Part shown: piece by piece, positions 51,369 through 59,716 of the stretch | How the letters are laid out: every line of letters begins with the position of its first letter | How positions within the stretch are numbered: the first letter of the stretch is position 1 | DNA from: DATBGO01 sp963840095 | GTDB lineage: Bacteria > Actinomycetota > Actinomycetes > Streptosporangiales > Streptosporangiaceae | Direction: 5' to 3' | Assembly (NCBI GenBank): GCA_963840095.1 | Contig: CAWIXN010000012.1 | Span: 620,001-684,000, forward strand | Length of the DNA stretch: 64,000 nt | Made by a program: the position numbers and the translations under genes | The notes under the pieces: generated by a model | The model's database searches: none | What the model was told of the DNA's origin: nothing | What the model saw: the letters and a program-made list of their open reading frames with translations, nothing else

Positions 51369-52244
51369 TCAGGCCGCCCTCTCCGCGGCGGCGTCCGGGC
51401 GGCTCAGGATCCGCTCGACGAACGTCGCCACCATGTGCCGCTTGTATTCCGCGCTGCCGCGGTGATCGGTCCGCGGCCGGGCGGCCTCGGCGGCGAGCGC
51501 GGCGGCCTGCCCGATGGTCTGCGCGCTCAGCGGCTGGCCGACCAGCGCCTGCGCCGCCGCCGTGGCCCCGATGGTGGATCCGCCCACGCCGGTGAGCGCG
51601 ATCCCGGCCCGTCGCACCGTTTCGCCGGAGGTCTCCACCGCCACCGCGACCCCGACCGTCGCGAAATCGCCGACGCGGCGCTCCAGCTTCAGGTAGCCGC
51701 CCGCGCGGACTCCCTGGGCCGCCGGGATGACGGCCTCGACGGCGATCTCGTCCGGCTCGAGGACGTTCTGGAATGGCCCGGTAACGAAATCGGCGATCGG
51801 GATGGCGCGCCGGCCGCCTGGTCCCTGCGCGACCACCGAGCCGGACAGGGCCAGCACCACCGAGGCCCAGTCGCCTTGCGGGTCGGCGTGGCAGAGCGAG
51901 CCCACCAGCGTGCCCCGGTTCCGCACGATCGGATCGGCGATCAGCGGCGCCGCGGCGGCCATGGTCGGCTGGGTGCCGGGCAGCAGCGCGGAGTGTTCCA
52001 GGTCGGCGTGCCGGCACAGGGCGCCGATGCGGAGCGTGCCGTCCGGGTCGGCCCGGTGGTAGTCGAGGCCGGGGAGGTTGTTGATGTCGACGATCAGTTC
52101 CGGCGACGCGAAGCGCAGTTTCATGAGCGGGACCAGGCTCTGCCCGCCGGCCAGCACCTTCGCGTAGTCCCCGCCGCCCTGCAGCAGGGTGATCGCCTCG
52201 TCAAGCGAGCGCGGTGCCTCGTACCGGAACCGAGACGGATACAT
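51369..52244 (-). CDS. coxM: CO dehydrogenase medium (FAD) subunit CoxM (locus 1)
   Basis: 291 aa from ATG at 52244 with GGAGGG upstream. FAD-binding motifs AGGQSLVPLMKLR (residues ~31-43) and TLVGSLCHADPQGDW (~110-124) are typical of the flavin subunits of xanthine-oxidase-family enzymes. The C-terminus RGSAEYKRHMVATFVER matches CoxM. First enzyme gene of the leftward cox1 operon. Longer in-frame starts exist but overlap the small upstream gene. Confidence 0.92.
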   Translation of the reverse strand: MYPSRFRYEAPRSLDEAITLLQGGGDYAKVLAGGQSLVPLMKLRFASPELIVDINNLPGLDYHRADPDGTLRIGALCRHADLEHSALLPGTQPTMAAAAPLIADPIVRNRGTLVGSLCHADPQGDWASVVLALSGSVVAQGPGGRRAIPIADFVTGPFQNVLEPDEIAVEAVIPAAQGVRAGGYLKLERRVGDFATVGVAVAVETSGETVRRAGIALTGVGGSTIGATAAAQALVGQPLSAQTIGQAAALAAEAARPRTDHRGSAEYKRHMVATFVERILSRPDAAAERAA

Positions 52245-52258
52245 ACGACCCTCCAGTC

Positions 52259-52489
52259 CTATGCTTCCGGGTCCGGCACGGCCACCGGCAGCGAGTCTTC
52301 CTCGGGATCGGGGCGCGGCTCCTGGTGCGGCGGCCACGGCCCGGCGACGGGCTGCCCGGCGATCTTGAGGTAATCGATCAGCTCGGGCCAGGCCCACACG
52401 GTCGGGCTCTGGCCGGTTTTCGGCGCGTGCTCGACCAGCTCGAAGAGGCGGGGATTACCCCGGCTGTGCCCGCTGGACTCGATCCGCAT
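52259..52489 (-). CDS. small hypothetical protein leading the cox1 operon
   Basis: 76 aa from ATG at 52489, with AGGAG 8 nt upstream. Sequence MRIESSGHSRGNPRLFELVE … WAWPELIDYLKIAG then an acidic Pro/Glu/Asp-rich tail. No family recognised. It ends 14 nt before coxM1, so it is probably co-transcribed. A longer frame up to 52564 lacks a site and contains the palindrome at 52546-52559. Confidence 0.6.
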   Translation of the reverse strand: MRIESSGHSRGNPRLFELVEHAPKTGQSPTVWAWPELIDYLKIAGQPVAGPWPPHQEPRPDPEEDSLPVAVPDPEA

Positions 52490-52539
52490 GAGGCGCGCTC
52501 CTGCCTTGGACGGCCGCTCCCGGCCTGAGACGGCCATAT

Positions 52540-52564
52540 GTGTACCGTCACTTGTGACGTGCAC
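52540..52564. promoter_or_regulatory. palindrome upstream of the cox1 operon, candidate operator
   Basis: CGTCACTTGTGACG (52546-52559): perfect 6-bp arms CGTCAC/GTGACG around TT, extended by imperfect flanks GTGTAC/GTGCAC to about 25 bp. It lies ~50 bp upstream of the first cox1 start and ~75 bp after the LysR gene stop, a good place for a regulator site. No proof of which regulator binds. Confidence 0.5.
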
Positions 52565-52636
52565 GACATGATCTGCCTGGCCAAGCGGGCCCGCAACCGG
52601 CGAATAAGCTCTTGCTTAATGCCCCTGACCGGCGGC

Positions 52637-53584
52637 TCAGCTCCAGATCGTCACGTAAACCGGCGGGCGGAACCTGGACGGCGGGACCCCGGCGGCCGGC
52701 GAGCGCATCAGGTGCATGGCCTCCGGGGTGCTGAGGAAACGACGCAGCGCGCTCGCCGCCGTGCTCCGCTGCTGCCGCTCCAGCACGGTCGCGTGCCAGC
52801 AGGCATCGACCGGTGCCCCAGGCATATCGACCAGCGACAGCTCGCCGCGGCGCAGCTGCTGGGCGACCAGGTGCTCGACCGCCGGCGCCACCCCGCCCCC
52901 GTCGGCCGCCGCCGCCCAGGCCGCCGTCTGGTTGGGGAACACGCCGATCCGGTTCTCAGGTATCCGCAGCGCCGCCAGCAACTGGCCGGTGTCGCTGCCC
53001 GGGTCGGTGCCGGAGGGATCCACCAGCCAGCGCCAGTCCCTGGCGCTGCCCCGCAGCCTGGACTGCCCGGCCGTGACCACCACGAGCCGGTACCTGAAGA
53101 TCGGCTCGCTCACGACCGGGAGCGCGGGGTCGCGGGCCACACTCGGCCCGATGGCCACATCGGCTAGCCGACCGCCGACCAGCACGCCCATCTCGTTGGT
53201 CACCGCCACCCCGGCCGACACCTCCACGGAGCCGGCGAATCGCCTGGTGAACGCCTCCATCAGCGGGCTGACGACGAACTCGGCGATCGTGGAGGTCGCG
53301 ACCACCCGCAGCTGCTCGGGAGCGCCCTGCGCGGCCCGGACCGCGGCGTGCGCCTCGGCGCCGAGCACCACGATCTGGGACGCGGTCGCCAGCAGCCTGG
53401 AGCCGCCGGCGGTTAGCGTCATGCCGGCGGGCCCGCGGCTGACCAGCTGGTCCCCGAGGTGCTGCCGGAGGGCCGATAGCGCCTGAGACACGGCGGGCTC
53501 GCTGACTCCCAGGGCGTTGGCCGCAGCCGTCACCGAGCCCAGGCGGGCGACCAGGACGAAAGCGTTGAGCTGCGTGAGAGTCAT
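52637..53584 (-). CDS. LysR-family regulator between the two cox loci
   Basis: 315 aa. N-terminal LysR winged helix (FVLVARLGSVTAAANALGVS, then AVSQALSALRQHLG) and a periplasmic-binding-like effector domain (~90-300). It sits between the leftward cox1 operon (same strand, downstream) and divergent cox2 (137 bp between starts), so it could control both. CO-oxidation LysR-type control is known in other bacteria by context only. The ligand is unknown. The intergenic 53585-53721 should hold its autoregulatory site. Confidence 0.9.
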   Translation of the reverse strand: MTLTQLNAFVLVARLGSVTAAANALGVSEPAVSQALSALRQHLGDQLVSRGPAGMTLTAGGSRLLATASQIVVLGAEAHAAVRAAQGAPEQLRVVATSTIAEFVVSPLMEAFTRRFAGSVEVSAGVAVTNEMGVLVGGRLADVAIGPSVARDPALPVVSEPIFRYRLVVVTAGQSRLRGSARDWRWLVDPSGTDPGSDTGQLLAALRIPENRIGVFPNQTAAWAAAADGGGVAPAVEHLVAQQLRRGELSLVDMPGAPVDACWHATVLERQQRSTAASALRRFLSTPEAMHLMRSPAAGVPPSRFRPPVYVTIWS

Positions 53585-53721
53585 GACACTGTTGATTATT
53601 ACCCAGGGTCAGGGCTGGCTGTGGACGCGAGGCGGCTGGGGAGCCGCGGCCCGGTGGTGCGGCCGGGCAGCTGCGGGCCGCTCGTAAACTGCTCACGCGC
53701 GGCGGGTTCGAGGGAGGGCGC

Positions 53722-54593
53722 ATGCAGGTCCCGGCGTACGTCGATTACGAGAAGGCCACCAGCGTCGAGCACGCGCTGGCCCTGCTCGCCCGATTTGGCC
53801 CGGAAGCCCGGATCCTGGCGGGCGGCCATAGCCTGATCCCGATGATGAAGCTCAGGATCGCGCAGCCGCAGACCCTGGTCGACATCAACGGGCTCAGCGA
53901 GCTTTCCTACCTCCGGCTGACCGACGGCGAGCTGCGGATCGGCGCGCTGACCAGGCACGCCCAGCTGCTCGACGATCAGCTCGCGGGCAGGCATTTCGCG
54001 ATCCTGCATGACGCCGAGCGGGTCATCGCCGACCCGATCGTGCGCAACTGGGGCACCGTAGGCGGCTCGCTCTGCCAGGCCGATCCGTCCGAGGACCTGT
54101 CCGCCGCGTTCGCGGCGCTGAAGGCGACCATGGTCATCCAGGGTCCGGGCGGCGTCCGCACGGTATCGGCCAGGGAATTCCACACCGGGCCTTACGAGAC
54201 CATGGTGGGCCCGGGCGAGCTGCTGACCGAGATCAGGATCGCGATCGGGCCGGGCGGTGGCAGCGCGTACGAGAAGGTGGGCCGCCGGGTCGGCGACTGG
54301 CCGGTCGGTGCCGCCGGCGCGGCCATCTGGCTGGCCGGTGACACTATCGCCGGCGCCGGGATCGGCCTGACCGCCGTGGGCGCGCGGCATTTCGCGGCCC
54401 CCGAGGCCGAGGACTTCCTGCGCGGCGCCCCGGCCACCGACGCGAGCTTCGCGCAGGCCGGCTGGCGGCCGGGCAGTGCCGGCCAGTCTCCGATCAGCGC
54501 GGCCCGGCCGATTACAAGCGGCATCTGGCCAGCGAGCTCACCATCCGGGCGCTGCGCCGGGCGGTCCGCCGGGCCCGCGGGCAGGAGGCCTGA
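53722..54593 (+). CDS. coxM: CO dehydrogenase medium subunit CoxM (locus 2), frameshifted near its 3' end
   Basis: FAD subunit with AGGHSLIPMMKLR (residues ~32-44) and TVGGSLCQADPSEDL (~112-126). Homology to CoxM holds to DASFAQAG at about 54460. From there the proper C-terminus (AAGQCRPVSDQRGPADYKRH to RARGQEA-stop at 54591-54593) lies in another frame, as if one base were missing between about 54440 and 54480. As written, the frame stays open to 55131 and would fuse CoxM to CoxS (469 aa). GAGGGAGGGCGC precedes the ATG. Restoring one base gives 290 aa, close to the 291 aa of CoxM1. Confidence 0.85.
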
Positions 54594-54594
54594 C

Positions 54595-55131
54595 GTGCAG
54601 GTGACGATGAACGTCAACGGGACCGAGTACTCCCGCGACGTGGAGGCCCGGCTGCTGCTGATCCATTTCCTGCGCGACCACCTGGGCCTGACCGGCTCGC
54701 ACTGGGGCTGCGACACCTCCAACTGCGGGGCCTGCGTGGTCTGGCTGGACGACACCCCGGTGAAGTCCTGCACGGTGCTCGCGGCCATGGCGGACGGGCA
54801 CCGCGTGCTGACCGTCGAGGGGCTGGAACGGCGCGGCAGGCTCGACCCGGTCCAGCGCGGGTTCGCCGAGTGCCACGGGCTCCAGTGCGGGTTCTGCACG
54901 CCGGCCATGATGCTGACCGCCCGGTGGCTGCTCGACCACCACCCGGACCCGTCGCCCGGCCAGATCCGCGAGGCGCTGTCCGGCCAGATCTGCCGCTGCA
55001 CCGGGTACGAGAACATTGTCCGTTCTGTCCGCTGGGCCGCCGACTATGAGGCCAGGGACCGGGCGGACAGTTCTGGGGAGCAAGGCGGCGGGCCGGGCGG
55101 CGCGGGCGCGGTCAGAAAGGGCCCGGCATGA
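54595..55131 (+). CDS. coxS: CO dehydrogenase small subunit CoxS (locus 2)
   Basis: 178 aa, the same length as CoxS1. Two [2Fe-2S] sites: CDTSNCGACVVWLDD with SCTVLA, and CGFCTPAMM … CRCTGY. GTG at 54595 follows AGGAGG by 8 nt, so it has its own start whatever happens in coxM2. A Gly/Arg/Ala-rich tail of about 25 residues follows the domain. ATGA overlap with coxL2. Confidence 0.93.
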   Translation: MQVTMNVNGTEYSRDVEARLLLIHFLRDHLGLTGSHWGCDTSNCGACVVWLDDTPVKSCTVLAAMADGHRVLTVEGLERRGRLDPVQRGFAECHGLQCGFCTPAMMLTARWLLDHHPDPSPGQIREALSGQICRCTGYENIVRSVRWAADYEARDRADSSGEQGGGPGGAGAVRKGPA

Positions 55132-57500
55132 GTTCAGAACCGGCGCTAAACGGAGCCTACGGGCCGGTCCGGCGCAAGGAGGACGCCCGTTTTATCCGTG
55201 GCCAGGGCACGTTCGTCGATGACATCCAGCTGCCCGGGATGCTGCACGGCGCGATCCTGCGCAGCCCGCTCGCCCACGCCAGGATCGTCTCGATCGATGT
55301 CGCGGCGGCGCAGGCGCATCCGAAGGTCGAGGCCGTCATCACCGGCCAGGATCTGGCGCAGCAGGCGCTGGCCTGGATGCCGACGCTGTCGCAGGACGTG
55401 CAGGCGGTGCTGGCCACCGACAAGGTCAGGTTCCAGGGCCAGGAAGTCGCGTTCGTCGTCGCGCAGGACAGATATGCCGCCCGCGACGCGCTGGAGCTGA
55501 TCAGCGTCAGCTACGAGCAGCTGCCGGTCGTAATCGACGCGACCCGGGCGCTCGACGACAGCGCCCCGGTGATCAGGGACGACCTGCCGGGACAGACCGA
55601 TAACCACATCTTCGACTGGGAAGCCGGTGACCAGGCCGCCACCGACGCCGTGTTCGCCGCCGCCGATGTCGTCGTCACGCAGGACATGCTGTACCCGCGC
55701 TCGCATCCGGCGCCGCTGGAGACCTGCGGCACGGTCGCCGACTTCAACCCGGTGTCCGGCCAGCTCACCGTGTGGTCCACCACGCAGGCACCGCACGCGC
55801 ACCGGACGCTGTACGCGCTGATCGCCGGGATTCCCGAGCACAAGATCCGGATCATCTCGCCGGATGTCGGCGGCGGGTTCGGCAACAAGGTCCCCATCTA
55901 CCCGGGATACCTGTGCGCCGTGGTCGGCTCCATGGCGTGCGGCAGGCCGGTCAAGTGGATGGAGGACCGGTCGGAGAACCTGATGTCCACCTCGTTCGCC
56001 CGCGACTACCACATGCACGGCGAGATCGCCGCCACCCGGGAGGGCCGGATCCTCGGCCTGCGAGCCAAGGTCCTGGCCGACCACGGCGCGTTCAACGGAG
56101 CGGCGCAGCCGACCAAGTTCCCGGCCGGGTTCTTTCACATCTTCACCGGCTCCTACGACCTGCAGGCCGCGCACTGCGAGGTGACCGGCGTTTACACCAA
56201 CAAGGCACCGGGCGGGGTCGCCTACTCCTGCTCGTTCCGGGTCACCGAGGCGGTGTACCTGGTCGAGCGGATGGTCGACCTGCTGGCCCACGAGCTCGGC
56301 ATGGACGCAGGCGAGCTCCGCATGAAGAACCTGCTGCGTCCCGAGCAATTCCCCTACACCTGCCCGACCGGCTGGGAGTACGACTCCGGCGACTACCCGC
56401 GCGCCCTGCAGCTGGCCATGGACATGGCCGGATACGACCGCCTGCGCCGCGAGCAGGCCGACAAGCTGGCCCGCGGCGAGTACATGGGCATCGGGATCAG
56501 CTTCTTCACCGAGGGGGTAGGCGCGGGCCCCCGGGCGCACATGGACATCCTGGGCCTGGGCATGGCTGACGGTGCTGACCTGCGGATCCACCCGACCGGC
56601 AAGGCGGTCTTGGCCATCTCGGTGCAGACCCAGGGCCAGGGGCACGAGACCACCTTCGCTCAGATCGTGGCCGCGGAGCTCGGCCTGTCGCCCGACGACG
56701 TCGAGGTCGTGCACGGCGACACCGACCGGACGCCGTTCGGGCTCGGTACCTACGGCTCCAGGTCGACACCGGTGTCCGGTGCCGCCGCCGCGGTGGTGGC
56801 GCGCAAGGTGCGCGAGCGCGCCAGGATCGTGGCGTCGGCGATGCTGGAGGTATCGCCGGACGACCTGGAGTGGGCGGACGGGAAATGGCAGGTCCGGGGT
56901 GATCCGGAACAGGCCGCCGGCATCGCCCAGATCGCGATGGCAGCGCACTCCGCGATCGAGCTGCCGGAGGGGATCGAGGGCCACCTCGACGCGGAGACCG
57001 TTTACAACCCGCCCAACCTGACCTATCCGTTCGGCGCCTATATCTGCGTTACCGACGTGGATCCCGGCACCGGGCAGGTCAGCCTGCGGCGGTTCATCGC
57101 GGTGGACGACTGCGGGGTGCAGATCAACCCGATGATCGTCGAAGGGCAGGTGCACGGCGGGCTCGCAGACGGAGTGGGCATGGCGATGATGCAGGTCATC
57201 GCCTTCGATGAAGATGGCAACTGCCTGGGGGGCTCGTTTATGGACTATCTTCTTCCCACCGCGGTGGAATGCCCGTCCTTCGAACTCGGCGAGACGGTCA
57301 CCCCGTCGCCGCACCACCCGATCGGCGCCAAGGGCATCGGCGAGTCGGCCACCGTGGGATCGCCGCCCGCCATCGTCAACTCGGTGCTCGATGCCCTGCG
57401 GCCGCTCGGGGTGCGGCACGCGGACATGCCGCTGACCCCGGCCAACGTCTGGTCCGCGATCCAGGGCCGCCCGCTGCGCACCGACCTGGCGATCACGTGA
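55128..57500 (+). CDS. coxL: aerobic CO dehydrogenase large subunit, form I CoxL (locus 2)
   Basis: 790 aa molybdopterin subunit with the form I signature AYSCSFR (Cys368), DVGGGFGNKVPIYPGY and IGAKGIGE. The Ser at the variable position (AYSCSFR vs AYRCSFR in copy 1) and divergence elsewhere show it is not a recent duplicate. Reading M-S-L order again matches form I. AAAGGGCCCGGC precedes the ATG. Followed after 13 nt by coxD2. Confidence 0.94.
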   Translation: MSSEPALNGAYGPVRRKEDARFIRGQGTFVDDIQLPGMLHGAILRSPLAHARIVSIDVAAAQAHPKVEAVITGQDLAQQALAWMPTLSQDVQAVLATDKVRFQGQEVAFVVAQDRYAARDALELISVSYEQLPVVIDATRALDDSAPVIRDDLPGQTDNHIFDWEAGDQAATDAVFAAADVVVTQDMLYPRSHPAPLETCGTVADFNPVSGQLTVWSTTQAPHAHRTLYALIAGIPEHKIRIISPDVGGGFGNKVPIYPGYLCAVVGSMACGRPVKWMEDRSENLMSTSFARDYHMHGEIAATREGRILGLRAKVLADHGAFNGAAQPTKFPAGFFHIFTGSYDLQAAHCEVTGVYTNKAPGGVAYSCSFRVTEAVYLVERMVDLLAHELGMDAGELRMKNLLRPEQFPYTCPTGWEYDSGDYPRALQLAMDMAGYDRLRREQADKLARGEYMGIGISFFTEGVGAGPRAHMDILGLGMADGADLRIHPTGKAVLAISVQTQGQGHETTFAQIVAAELGLSPDDVEVVHGDTDRTPFGLGTYGSRSTPVSGAAAAVVARKVRERARIVASAMLEVSPDDLEWADGKWQVRGDPEQAAGIAQIAMAAHSAIELPEGIEGHLDAETVYNPPNLTYPFGAYICVTDVDPGTGQVSLRRFIAVDDCGVQINPMIVEGQVHGGLADGVGMAMMQVIAFDEDGNCLGGSFMDYLLPTAVECPSFELGETVTPSPHHPIGAKGIGESATVGSPPAIVNSVLDALRPLGVRHADMPLTPANVWSAIQGRPLRTDLAIT

Positions 57501-57513
57501 CCGGAGGCTACCG

Positions 57514-58443
57514 ATGAGCGAACTGGCCGACCGGCTGCCCGATGTCGGCGCGCTGCTCGGCGCGCTGGAGGTTACCGACTACCTGGCCGACCAGCCGCTG
57601 GGCACGGCGCTGTTCCTGGCCGCCCGGATGGGCCAGCCGCTGCTCCTGGAAGGCGAGCCGGGGGTCGGCAAGACCGAGGCCGCCAAGGCCCTCGCCGATG
57701 CGCTGGAGACCCCGCTGATCAGGCTGCAGTGCTATGAGGGCCTGACCTCGGCCGAAGCGCTGTATGAATGGAACTACCCGCGGCAGCTGCTAGCCATCAG
57801 GCTGGCCGAGGCGAGGGGCGAGACACCGCATGAGGCCGACCTGTTCGGCCCCGACTTCCTGCTCGCCAGGCCGCTGCTGGCCGCCATCGACCATCCGGGC
57901 CCGCGCCCGGCGGTGCTGCTGATCGACGAGGTGGACCGCAGTGACGATGAGTTCGAGGCGTTCCTGTTCGAGCTGCTAGCCGAGTCGGCGGTGACCATCC
58001 CCGAGCTCGGGACCAGGCGGGCGGCCTTGCCGCCGGTGGTCGTGCTGACCTCCAACCGCACCCGTGACCTGCACGACGCGCTCAAGCGGCGCTGCCTGTA
58101 CCACTGGATCGACTACCCGGACATCAGCCGGGTGGCGGCGATCATCCGCCGCCGGGTGCCCGCCGCCGCGGTCCCGCTGGCCGACCAGGTGGCCCGGGGC
58201 GTCGCCCGGCTGCGTGGTATGGACCTGGCCAAGCCGCCCGGCGTGGCCGAGGCCATCAGCTGGACGGCCGCACTGCAGGTGCTCGGCGCGGAGCAGCTCG
58301 ATGAGAAGGCGGCCGAGCAGAGCGCGGGCGCGGTGCTCAAGTACGCCGAGGACCTGCAGGCCGCCCGCGAGGCCGGATTCGCCGCCCTGGTCAGCGACAC
58401 GGTTACCGGCACGGTCAGCGGCACGGTCAGCGGCGATGGCTGA
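57514..58443 (+). CDS. coxD: MoxR-type AAA+ ATPase, CoxD (locus 2)
   Basis: 309 aa. Walker A GEPGVGKTE, Walker B VLLIDEVDRSDDEFEAF, sensor LTSNRTRDLHDALKRRCLYHW. Close paralogue of coxD1. The C-terminus ends in repeated GTVSGTV units. CGGAGG precedes the ATG. Overlaps coxE2 by 8 nt. Expected to mature the locus 2 enzyme. Confidence 0.9.
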   Translation: MSELADRLPDVGALLGALEVTDYLADQPLGTALFLAARMGQPLLLEGEPGVGKTEAAKALADALETPLIRLQCYEGLTSAEALYEWNYPRQLLAIRLAEARGETPHEADLFGPDFLLARPLLAAIDHPGPRPAVLLIDEVDRSDDEFEAFLFELLAESAVTIPELGTRRAALPPVVVLTSNRTRDLHDALKRRCLYHWIDYPDISRVAAIIRRRVPAAAVPLADQVARGVARLRGMDLAKPPGVAEAISWTAALQVLGAEQLDEKAAEQSAGAVLKYAEDLQAAREAGFAALVSDTVTGTVSGTVSGDG

Positions 58444-59659
58444 CGACCTGGCCGAGGTGGTCGCGCGGTTCAGCGCCGCACTGCGGCTGGCGGGCCTGCC
58501 GGTCGGACCGGGCCGGGCCGAGCGGTTCGCGGCCGCGGTCACGCTGGCCAGGCCACAGACACCGCGCTCGCTCTACCTGTGCGCCCTCGCGACTCTTGTG
58601 TCCAGTAAGGAACACGGCGAGGTGCTGGCCGCGGTGTTCGGCCAGGTCTTCGGCGGCCTGGCCGATCCGGCCGGCCAGTGCGGGGACCAGACCGCCCGGT
58701 CGCCGGCGGCGAGCGGCCCCCGGTCTGGGCACGACCTGCTCGCGCAGGCGGCCAGGGCCGCGAGAATGCACGCCAGCCAGGCGCGTCCCCCCGCTCCGCA
58801 GCCGGTGGCCGACGATGACCGCGCCGATCAGACCGGGGCGGAGCGGGAGATCGAGGACCGGTACCTGGGCAGCGACATCGAGCGGCTGGCCGCCACCGAT
58901 TTCGCTGATCTGTCCGACGCAGAACTCCTGCAGCTCGCGGCCCTGATGCGCAGGATCACGCTGGCCGTGCCCGCCCGCCGGTCCGGCCGGCAGCGGCGCA
59001 GGCCGGGCGGCCCGCGCACGGACATGCGCTCGACCCTGCGGCTGGCCGGCCGCACCGGCGGCGACGTGTTCCGGCTGATCTCGCTGGCCCCCGCCCGGCG
59101 GCCGCGCAAGCTGGTGGTGCTGTGCGACATCTCAGGCTCGATGGAGCCCTACGCGCGCGCCATGATCCAGCTGCTCTACTGCGCGGCAGGCGGCGGCCGC
59201 GCGGAAGTATTCAGTTTCGCTACCCAGCTGACCAGGCTGACCCCGGCACTGTCGAGGTCGCAGCCCGGCCCGGCCCTGCAGCGGGCCGGGCAGGCGGCGC
59301 CCGACTGGCTGGGCGGCACCAGGATCGGGGCCTCGCTGAAGGAGTTCAACGACGCCTACGGGCGCCGCGGGACCGCGCGCGGCGCGGTGGTGGTAATCGT
59401 CTCCGATGGCTGGGAGACCGGTGATCCGCAGCTGGTCGGGCGCGAGATGGAGCGCCTTTCCCTGGTGGCCCACCGCATCATCTGGGTCAATCCGCGCACC
59501 AGGAGCGCGAGTTACCAGCCGCTGGCCGGTGGCATGGCGGCTGCCTGGCCGCACTGCGACGCGGTGGTGAGCGCTCACACGGTGCAGGCCCTTGACCAGC
59601 TCACCGCCGCGCTCGCCGACCCGGCCCGGCGCCGCGCCACCGCCCGCCCGGGCCGGTGA
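58436..59659 (+). CDS. coxE: von Willebrand factor A protein, CoxE (locus 2)
   Basis: 407 aa from ATG at 58436. VWA MIDAS CDISGSMEPYA (~residue 228), VSDGWETGDP and IIWVNPRT. N-terminal ~200 residues are helical with an inserted Arg/Pro-rich segment near 105-125. Only loosely similar to CoxE1 outside the VWA domain. Ends 57 nt before the di-iron protein gene. Confidence 0.88.
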   Translation: MADDLAEVVARFSAALRLAGLPVGPGRAERFAAAVTLARPQTPRSLYLCALATLVSSKEHGEVLAAVFGQVFGGLADPAGQCGDQTARSPAASGPRSGHDLLAQAARAARMHASQARPPAPQPVADDDRADQTGAEREIEDRYLGSDIERLAATDFADLSDAELLQLAALMRRITLAVPARRSGRQRRRPGGPRTDMRSTLRLAGRTGGDVFRLISLAPARRPRKLVVLCDISGSMEPYARAMIQLLYCAAGGGRAEVFSFATQLTRLTPALSRSQPGPALQRAGQAAPDWLGGTRIGASLKEFNDAYGRRGTARGAVVVIVSDGWETGDPQLVGREMERLSLVAHRIIWVNPRTRSASYQPLAGGMAAAWPHCDAVVSAHTVQALDQLTAALADPARRRATARPGR

Positions 59660-59716
59660 CCCGGACCGGGACTTTGGTCTCTGTCCAGGCGTGTTCCCTG
59701 CGGGTCCAATGCTGTG

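Noticed and set aside
50720..51595. + strand frame across coxS1
   Set aside because: Shadow of coxS1/coxM1; both minus-strand products are clearly recognisable.
55146..57419. Long minus strand open frame across coxL2
   Set aside because: Shadow of the + strand coxL2 in GC-rich DNA.
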